A DNA stretch of 64,000 bases from Oceanospirillum sanctuarii (GTDB lineage: Bacteria > Pseudomonadota > Gammaproteobacteria > Pseudomonadales > Halomonadaceae): contig NZ_MTBA01000004.1 in assembly GCF_002150805.1 (NCBI RefSeq), positions 124,001 through 188,000 on the forward strand. The letters run 5' to 3'. Shown here one piece after another: positions 57,778-64,000 of the stretch. The position numbers and the translations under genes are program-made. The notes under the pieces are model-generated. The model saw only the letters and a program-made list of their open reading frames with translations, was not told where the DNA came from and did not search any database. How positions within the stretch are numbered: position 1 is the stretch's first letter; each line of letters begins with the position of its first letter.

Positions 57778-59673
57778 TTAGCAGCCAGTAGTTAGCAGCG
57801 TTTCGACCTGCTCAAGACTCATGCTACCCAGGTCTTCACCAGAGCGGGTACGCACAGCAACACTTCCTGACTCTACTTCTTTATCGCCGATAACGGCCAG
57901 ATAAGGCACTTTATGAATAGTGTGCTCACGGATTTTAAAGCCGATTTTTTCGTTTCTCAAGTCCGAAGAGGCACGAATACCTTTATTTCTCAGGCTTTTT
58001 TCAATTTCAGCGCAATACTCAGCCTGTTTATCGGTGATATTCATAATCACAAGCTGCTTCGGAGCCAACCAAGCAGGCAGCGCACCAGCATAGTGCTCGA
58101 TCAGAATACCGATAAAACGCTCGAATGAGCCCAGAATCGCACGGTGCAACATAACAGGAGTCTGACGCTCGCCATCATGATCAACATACTCAGCACCCAG
58201 ACGACCCGGCATCGAGAAGTCTACCTGAATAGTACCACACTGCCAGACACGACCCAGACAGTCTTTCAGGGAGAATTCAATCTTAGGACCGTAGAAGGCA
58301 CCTTCACCCGGCAACTCTTCCCACTCCAGCTCTTTCTGGTTCAGCGCATCAGCCAGAGCCTTTTCAGACTTATCCCAAACCTCGTCAGAACCTACACGCT
58401 GCTCAGGACGGGTCGACAGTTTGTACTCGATATCGGTAAAACCAAAGTCATGGTAAACCTGATGCAGAAAGTCGATAAAGCTGGATACCTCTTCCTGAAT
58501 CTGATTTTCAGTACAGAAGATATGAGCATCATCCTGCGTAAAGCCACGAACACGCATCAGACCGTGCAGAGAACCTGAGAATTCATTACGGTGACAGGAA
58601 CCAAACTCAGCCAGACGCAGCGGCAGATCACGGTACGACTTCAAGCCCTGATTGAACACCTGAATGTGACACGGGCAGTTCATCGGCTTAACAGCGTAGT
58701 CGCGATGCTCAGAATGGGTGGTGAACATCTGGTCATGGAATTTATCCCAGTGACCGGACTTCTCCCACAGCGTACGTTCAACAACCTGAGGTGTTTTAAT
58801 CTCTTTGTAGTCGTGCAGATCCAGCTTACGACGCATGTAGCTTTCGATAGTCTGATACAGAGACCAGCCTTCCGGATGCCAGAACACCATACCCGGAGCT
58901 TCTTCCTGCATGTGAAACAGGTTCAGCTGTTTACCCAGCTTACGGTGATCGCGCTTTTCAGCTTCTTCGAGGCGGTGCAGATACTCTTTCAGGGCTTTCT
59001 TATCAGCCCAGGCTGTACCATAGATACGCTGTAGCATCTCGTTATCAGAGTTACCACGCCAGTACGCACCAGCAACCTTCATCAGTTTAAAGGCTTTGAT
59101 ATGACCGGTAGAAGGAACATGAGGGCCACGACACAGATCGATGAAGTCGCCTTGCTGATAGAAAGACAGCGGCTGATCACCCGGGATATCCTTGATGATC
59201 TCAACTTTGTACTTTTCGCCTTTCTCTTCAAACAGGCTGATCGCATCTTCACGGGACAGAACAGAGCGATCAACTTTGAAATCTTTCTTCGCCAGCTCTT
59301 TCATACGCGCTTCGATCTTCTCAAGATCTTCAGGCGTAAAAGGACGCTCAAAGGCAAAGTCGTAGTAAAAGCCATTTTCAATAACAGGACCGATAGTTAC
59401 CTGTGCAGTAGGAAACAGATCCTGAACGGCCATTGCCATCAGGTGAGCACAGGAGTGACGGATTGTATCCAGCCCCTCTTCATCACGGGCAGTGATAATT
59501 GCCAGTTCCGCGTCGTCTTCGATCAGAAAAGACGTATCAACCGGAACACCATTAACTTTGCCAGCCAGAGCGGCTTTTGCCAGACCAGCACCAATATCAG
59601 CAGCAACATCATAAACAGTAACAGCCTGATTAAACGAACGCTGGCTGCCATCAGGAAGAGTAATAACGGGCAT
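57778..59673 (-). CDS. thrS: Threonine--tRNA ligase
   Basis: 631 residues. N-terminal TGS domain ([14 protein letters not shown]), editing domain with [12 protein letters not shown] and [12 protein letters not shown], catalytic core [12 protein letters not shown] (zinc Cys), motif 2 [14 protein letters not shown], motif 3 [21 protein letters not shown], then the anticodon domain. First gene of the operon. A hairpin mimicking a tRNA-Thr anticodon arm lies 21-47 bases before the start. Confidence 0.98.
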   Translation of the reverse strand: MPVITLPDGSQRSFNQAVTVYDVAADIGAGLAKAALAGKVNGVPVDTSFLIEDDAELAIITARDEEGLDTIRHSCAHLMAMAVQDLFPTAQVTIGPVIENGFYYDFAFERPFTPEDLEKIEARMKELAKKDFKVDRSVLSREDAISLFEEKGEKYKVEIIKDIPGDQPLSFYQQGDFIDLCRGPHVPSTGHIKAFKLMKVAGAYWRGNSDNEMLQRIYGTAWADKKALKEYLHRLEEAEKRDHRKLGKQLNLFHMQEEAPGMVFWHPEGWSLYQTIESYMRRKLDLHDYKEIKTPQVVERTLWEKSGHWDKFHDQMFTTHSEHRDYAVKPMNCPCHIQVFNQGLKSYRDLPLRLAEFGSCHRNEFSGSLHGLMRVRGFTQDDAHIFCTENQIQEEVSSFIDFLHQVYHDFGFTDIEYKLSTRPEQRVGSDEVWDKSEKALADALNQKELEWEELPGEGAFYGPKIEFSLKDCLGRVWQCGTIQVDFSMPGRLGAEYVDHDGERQTPVMLHRAILGSFERFIGILIEHYAGALPAWLAPKQLVIMNITDKQAEYCAEIEKSLRNKGIRASSDLRNEKIGFKIREHTIHKVPYLAVIGDKEVESGSVAVRTRSGEDLGSMSLEQVETLLTTGC

Positions 59674-59693
59674 ATTGAATCCTACATTATATT

Positions 59694-59720
59694 AAGCCGA
59701 CCCCCACGAAAGGCCTGCTT
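59694..59720 (-). promoter_or_regulatory. tRNA-Thr anticodon-arm mimic in the thrS leader
   Basis: The minus strand folds with AAGC/GGCTT-type outer pairs, one A-G mismatch, G-C, G-U, C-G, C-G and a U-G closing pair. The seven-base loop TTCGTGG puts CGT at the anticodon position after a U33-like T. CGT lies 33-35 bases before the ATG, close to the E. coli thrS operator geometry. The remainder of 59674-60043 holds no gene. Confidence 0.6.
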
Positions 59721-60043
59721 TAATGGACTGGAAATACAAGGACTGAACCACACATCAGCCTTAGATACCGACGCACAACAATAAAACACTCTGTAATTGT
59801 GCGAGGCGCGCGATAATAACACTCATATAAAAGTGATGCTATCGCACTGTCGAAAACATTGGCTTAAACTAATGACAAGATTCGAACATGATTCAGAATA
59901 CAGTCGCATCATTCCGGCTTGATAAAATACCGATTCAGAACAATGCGAACCATGCACCTTCCATCAGGTAAAAAACTGATATCATGTGCCCTAAAAAAGG
60001 GGTCAGAAAACATAGCGCTATACCCCTGATCAAGGCGAAGAAT

Positions 60044-61693
60044 ATGCACAACAAGAGTCACGAGCCCAATTTGTCCATTCTGGATACGCTGAACGAGATC
60101 GGTATCGCTCTGTCAGCAGAAAAAAACATGGACAGCCTGCTTGAGCGAATACTGATCAACGCCAAGAAGCTGACCGGTGCAGATGGCGGCACACTCTACC
60201 TCTACAACGCCAAGACTCAATCTCTTGAGTTCCGTATCGTTCGCACCGACTCATTGGGAATCAAACTTGGCGGTGAAACCGGCGCACCCATTAATGCCAA
60301 CTTTCGCCCCCTTCCGCTCTATTTAGACGACGCCACCCCCAATGAACAGATGATCGCCGCTTATGCCGCAATTCATAAAGAGATCATCAATATCGAAGAT
60401 GCCTATACCGTCACTCATTTCGACTTTAGCGGAACCCGAAAATTCGACGAAAGCACAGGCTATCGCTCAAAGTCCTTTCTGACCATCCCGATGACCAACC
60501 ATGAAAATGACATCATGGCGGTCCTTCAACTACTTAACAAAGTTGAAGAAGAGAGCGGCGAAGTTATCCCCTTCTCCCATCAGGATCAGAAATTGGCCGA
60601 GTCTCTGGCTTCTCAGGCAGCTGTAGCCCTGACCAACCAGGGGCTGATCGATGAGATGCAAAACCTATTCGATGCCTTCATCAAACTGATTGCAACCGCG
60701 ATTGATGAAAAGTCACCCCACACCGGCAATCACTGTCGCCGGGTACCTGAAGCCACCATGATGATCGCCGAAGCGGCCCATCATAGCGGCGATGACTACT
60801 TTAAAGAGTTCTCCATGGACTCGACTGATCGCTATGAGTTGAAAGTTGCCTCCTGGCTGCACGACTGCGGAAAAATCACCACACCAGTACACGTCGTTGA
60901 AAAAGCCACTAAACTCGAAACCATCCATGATCGCATTGAACTCGTTGCTGCCCGCTTTGAAATTCTGCGCCGTGACCTCGAAATTTCCATGCTAAAACAA
61001 CGGATTAAAGCTCTGGAAAAAGGAGACACAGATCACACTTCGATTATCAGCAACTACGAAAAGTTAGCCCAATCCCTTGCGGAAGACCTGAGTTATGTTA
61101 AAAACTGTAACAAGGGAGGAGAGTTTATGGCTGACGAACAGGTTGCACGGGTTGAAAGCCTGTCTAAACTCAGCTGGATTGATATGGAAGGCAAAGAGCA
61201 ACCTCTGATCACAGAGGAAGAGTGCTACAACCTGACCATTCGACGAGGCACCATTACCGCAGAAGAGCGTGAGATCATTAACAACCATATGACACTCACC
61301 ATCCGTATGCTGGAACAGCTTCCATTTCCAAAACATCTGCGAAATGTTCCGGAATATGCCGGCGGACACCACGAACGCATGGATGGCAAAGGCTATCCAA
61401 GAGGCCTGACCCGTAACGAAATGTCGATTCCAGCCAGAATTATGGCCGTAGCCGATGTCTTTGAAGCTCTGACTTCATCGGATCGCCCGTATAAGAAAGC
61501 CATGCCTTTATCCCAGACACTGACCATCATGGGACGCATGGTAGAGGACAACCACCTTGATCCGGATATTTTCAGGCTATTTGTTGATTCGCAGGTTTAT
61601 CTGGAATACGCAGAGAAGTTTCTGAAACCAGAACAAATTGATGAAATAGATGTTGCGCAACTGCCAGGGATGAATATCAGCGCAGCCATCTAA
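60044..61693 (+). CDS. GAF and HD-GYP domain phosphohydrolase
   Basis: About 549 residues. N-terminal GAF sensor (about 20-185; LLERILINAKKLTGADGGTLYLY), then HD-GYP: HTGNHCRRV, ASWLHDCGKITTP with the HD metal ligands, a ~110-residue insert, and NVPEYAGGHHERMDGKGYPRGL with the GYP motif. Predicted c-di-GMP phosphodiesterase under control of a small ligand. ATG at 60044 has AAGG nine bases upstream; 59984 is an alternative. First gene of a three-gene signalling unit. Confidence 0.9.
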   Translation: MHNKSHEPNLSILDTLNEIGIALSAEKNMDSLLERILINAKKLTGADGGTLYLYNAKTQSLEFRIVRTDSLGIKLGGETGAPINANFRPLPLYLDDATPNEQMIAAYAAIHKEIINIEDAYTVTHFDFSGTRKFDESTGYRSKSFLTIPMTNHENDIMAVLQLLNKVEEESGEVIPFSHQDQKLAESLASQAAVALTNQGLIDEMQNLFDAFIKLIATAIDEKSPHTGNHCRRVPEATMMIAEAAHHSGDDYFKEFSMDSTDRYELKVASWLHDCGKITTPVHVVEKATKLETIHDRIELVAARFEILRRDLEISMLKQRIKALEKGDTDHTSIISNYEKLAQSLAEDLSYVKNCNKGGEFMADEQVARVESLSKLSWIDMEGKEQPLITEEECYNLTIRRGTITAEEREIINNHMTLTIRMLEQLPFPKHLRNVPEYAGGHHERMDGKGYPRGLTRNEMSIPARIMAVADVFEALTSSDRPYKKAMPLSQTLTIMGRMVEDNHLDPDIFRLFVDSQVYLEYAEKFLKPEQIDEIDVAQLPGMNISAAI

Positions 61694-61726
61694 TATAAAA
61701 ACTAAGTACGCAAGGAAAAGAATAAG

Positions 61727-62494
61727 ATGTGGATTTCAATTTTGGGCTGCAGCGGCGGCATAGGCCCCGGCAACCGCACAACATCAATCCTGATTGATGA
61801 CGACATCCTGCTGGATGCCGGCAGCGGTGTGGGCGACCTGCAGCTACAGCAGATGGCAAAAATCCGCCACATCTTTATCTCTCATTCTCATCTGGACCAT
61901 ATCGCCTTCCTGCCCTTCCTGGTGGACAGTATCTTCAGCCAGATCAAGGAACCTATCCAGGTTTACGGCCTGCCAGAGACAATCAAAGCCCTTAAAGACC
62001 ATATCTTTAACTGGTCAATCTGGCCGGACTTTTCAGAACTGCCCAACAAGGAAAACCCCGTCATGCAGTTCAACATTATGGCTCCACACACCAGCATTCA
62101 GGTAGGCGACAGAAAAATCACTTCTATTCCGGTTGAACATGTTGTACCCGGCGTAGGCTTCTGCGTTGAAAACGCCGAAGGCAAAAGCTTTGCTTTCAGC
62201 GGAGACACAGCGACAAACAACAGCCTATGGAAGGCACTTAACAAGCTGCCATCCCTGAACACTCTGATGATCGAGTCCGGCTACCCAAACAGCATGGAAG
62301 CTCTCAGCAAGATGGCTCAGCATTACACACCTGCAATCCTTGCTGACGACCTGAAAAAACTAAATCACAAACCACACCTGCTGATTTCACATCTGAAGCC
62401 AGGCATGGAGATTCAGATATCCGAGGAGCTTCACGAGTACTTAGCAGAATACCAAGTGACATGCATCAAAAGTGGCGACAGCATTCAAATCTAA
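61727..62494 (+). CDS. 3',5'-cyclic-nucleotide phosphodiesterase, metallo-beta-lactamase fold
   Basis: 255 residues. LDAGSGVGDLQLQQM, the zinc motif SHSHLDHI, a later histidine in VEHVVPGVGF, Asp in AFSGDT and His in LISHLKPG: the full MBL set. Resembles class II/CpdP-like cyclic AMP phosphodiesterases. It is 33 bases after the HD-GYP gene and 12 before the cyclase gene, so it probably degrades the product of its neighbour. ATG has AAGGAAAAG upstream. Confidence 0.86.
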   Translation: MWISILGCSGGIGPGNRTTSILIDDDILLDAGSGVGDLQLQQMAKIRHIFISHSHLDHIAFLPFLVDSIFSQIKEPIQVYGLPETIKALKDHIFNWSIWPDFSELPNKENPVMQFNIMAPHTSIQVGDRKITSIPVEHVVPGVGFCVENAEGKSFAFSGDTATNNSLWKALNKLPSLNTLMIESGYPNSMEALSKMAQHYTPAILADDLKKLNHKPHLLISHLKPGMEIQISEELHEYLAEYQVTCIKSGDSIQI

Positions 62495-62506
62495 TTTGAG
62501 AACCCT

Positions 62507-64000
62507 ATGAACAGAAGCCAGGCACGGCGCCTCAAAGCTGGAAGTCTAATATTTCTTATCACAAGCTTACTGACTGTACAGCTACACTCCTTTGGAGTTT
62601 TCGATCGACTGGAATGGATATCTTATGACCATAGGCAGAGTTACTTCCGTTCAGATAAAGCTGCTCATGATGACATTGCCATCATTCTAATCGATGAATC
62701 ATCGTTACAGGCATTAGCCCCAGTCGCAGGCCGCTTCCCCTGGCCAAGAAGCATCTACTCCGATTTGCTTGAGTTTCTCTCTTACGGAGAACCCAGAGCA
62801 ATACTCTTTGATATCTTATTCACAGAGTCACAGAATGCAGACAATCAAAATCAGGACGACGACCTATCATTCGCAATGAGCACAGCTTCATTGGGCAATG
62901 TTTTTCACGCCAGTCAAATTATGTCTGTAGCTGATGATGAAATTGGTGACAAAACCCTAAACCGCCCCCTCCCTGAAGACTTTATCGAGCAATTCGACCT
63001 CAAGCTGACTATCGGAACCAACGATCTTGCAACCAACAGCTACACCCTCCCCTATCCGACCCTATACCAAGGAGCCGCAGGGATTGCATCTGTTGATATG
63101 TCGCCAGAGCAAGATGGTGTTTATCGAAACGTATATCCTTTCCGGTTCTATCAGGGAATAGCCCTACCCGGATTAGGATTCGCACCTTTTTCTTGGCAAA
63201 CAACACTAAATAAAACAGACACAAATATCACCATTGGAAACTCAACAATACCGCTGCTTGATGATGGCAGATACCCAGTAAATATGGCCGGAAAGTTCAA
63301 TACGTACTCATTCGCCGGTTTACTGGCATCACTTAACCAGATAAGAAGCGGCGACGTTGAAAATCTAATCGTCAACCCCGAAGAGTTTGCCGATAAAATT
63401 GTATTTATTGGGGCAAGCGCAGTCGGGCTTGAGGATATCAAAGCAACCCCAGTTCTTTATCAAACACCAGGAGTTATGATTCATGCCTCTGTTGCCAGCA
63501 ACATACTCGAAAATGACTTTCTCGCCCCCCCTCCACCAGGGTTAAAGTACTCGTCTATTTTGGTATTAGCGTTAATTTCGACCCTATCTGTTCTGGCCTT
63601 TAAAAACTTTTTACTTCAGGTAAGTCTTCCGATAGCTATCACATCAGCGTACGCACTCATTTGCTATGTCTTATTCAACAACAACCAAATCATCACCCTA
63701 GTAGCTCCAGTATTTTCCTCAACTATTGCCGCCGCTGCGGCATTAAGCTTTCTCGCAATGACCGAAGGTAAAGACAAACAGCGTGTCCGCAAGATGCTGT
63801 CGCAATATGTATCTCCAGCAATTCTGACTGAAATGGTAGACAAAACGGATGAATTAGCGAAAGCAGATATTGGCTCAGTTGAAACGCTAACCATTCTTTT
63901 CTCTGATGTCAGAGGCTTTACCTCCATATCAGAAAACCTCAATGCTACTGAAGTTGTCGAGCTACTAAACATTCATCTTGGTGCCATGAGCGATGTTATT
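62507..64000 (+). CDS. CHASE2-domain adenylate/guanylate cyclase (3' truncated by window)
   Basis: 498 codons are visible, open to the end. A signal anchor near residues 12-30, an extracellular CHASE2 domain (DIAIILIDESSLQALAPV; FPWPRSIYSDLLEFL; ILFDILFTE; VFIGASAVGLEDIK), three hydrophobic segments near residues 345-425, and the start of a class III cyclase, TILFSDVRGFTSISENL, with the first metal Asp. A membrane sensor making cAMP or cGMP. ATG at 62507 is 12 bases after the phosphodiesterase stop. Confidence 0.92.
   Translation, partial: MNRSQARRLKAGSLIFLITSLLTVQLHSFGVFDRLEWISYDHRQSYFRSDKAAHDDIAIILIDESSLQALAPVAGRFPWPRSIYSDLLEFLSYGEPRAILFDILFTESQNADNQNQDDDLSFAMSTASLGNVFHASQIMSVADDEIGDKTLNRPLPEDFIEQFDLKLTIGTNDLATNSYTLPYPTLYQGAAGIASVDMSPEQDGVYRNVYPFRFYQGIALPGLGFAPFSWQTTLNKTDTNITIGNSTIPLLDDGRYPVNMAGKFNTYSFAGLLASLNQIRSGDVENLIVNPEEFADKIVFIGASAVGLEDIKATPVLYQTPGVMIHASVASNILENDFLAPPPPGLKYSSILVLALISTLSVLAFKNFLLQVSLPIAITSAYALICYVLFNNNQIITLVAPVFSSTIAAAAALSFLAMTEGKDKQRVRKMLSQYVSPAILTEMVDKTDELAKADIGSVETLTILFSDVRGFTSISENLNATEVVELLNIHLGAMSDVI

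Overview
The window is a contiguous piece of a gammaproteobacterial chromosome. The gene order resembles Pseudomonas in two places. One is the block mtiP-(hpt)-nagZ-(LD-transpeptidase)-psrA / lexA-(two small conserved genes)-topA, with fadBA nearby; the other is thrS-infC-rpmI-rplT-pheS-pheT-ihfA-tRNA-Pro. An ectoine operon, a full liv transporter, an Amt protein and moderate GC suggest a marine or halotolerant relative, probably Oceanospirillales-like (inference; no marker-gene search was possible).

Layout. 1-6.3 kb: the end of a TonB-dependent receptor with cobO (B12 uptake and adenosylation), indolepyruvate:ferredoxin oxidoreductase iorBA, a class II DAHP synthase and a Yip1-family membrane protein. 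6.3-9.9 kb: a YciI protein, a DnaQ-like exonuclease, an accessory DUF3800 gene with integron- and REP-like sequence at its edge, and an orphan modA flanked by two copies of a structured non-coding repeat. 10-15 kb: the livJ-HMGF branched-chain amino acid transporter. 15-25.8 kb: a DUF3135 protein, amt with a sigma54-type promoter, a YhiN-like flavoprotein, an M23 peptidase, the divergent pair finR/fpr, an S4 protein, a formimidoylglutamase homologue that has lost its metal ligands, a DUF4240 protein, an orphan Phd/YefM antitoxin, and two unknown genes, one behind a perfect FNR/Anr box.

26-35 kb: purine and peptidoglycan salvage (mtiP, hpt, nagZ, LD-transpeptidase), psrA and lexA with recognisable operators, and topA. 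35-38 kb: gap and pyk. 38-43.8 kb: ectA, ectB, ectC, rarD, an EctR-like MarR regulator and rlmG. 43.9-49 kb: DUF2971, DUF3124 and the beta-oxidation genes fadBA. 49.6-51.7 kb: tRNA-Asn and the SOS polymerase genes umuDC. 52.4-59.7 kb: tRNA-Pro and the translation operon thrS to ihfA, with an ATT-started infC, a probable tRNA-mimic operator before thrS and a terminator before pheS. 60-64 kb: a signalling operon with a GAF/HD-GYP protein, a metallo-beta-lactamase-fold cyclic nucleotide phosphodiesterase and a CHASE2 adenylate/guanylate cyclase cut by the window end.

Links between genes. MtiP releases hypoxanthine that Hpt can convert to IMP. PsrA probably represses itself and fadBA through CAAAC-N4-GTTTG sites. 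LexA boxes precede both lexA and umuDC. EctR may act on a palindrome at the ectA promoter. No insertion sequence, CRISPR array or prophage was seen. The main accessory genes are the DUF3800 and DUF2971 loci.
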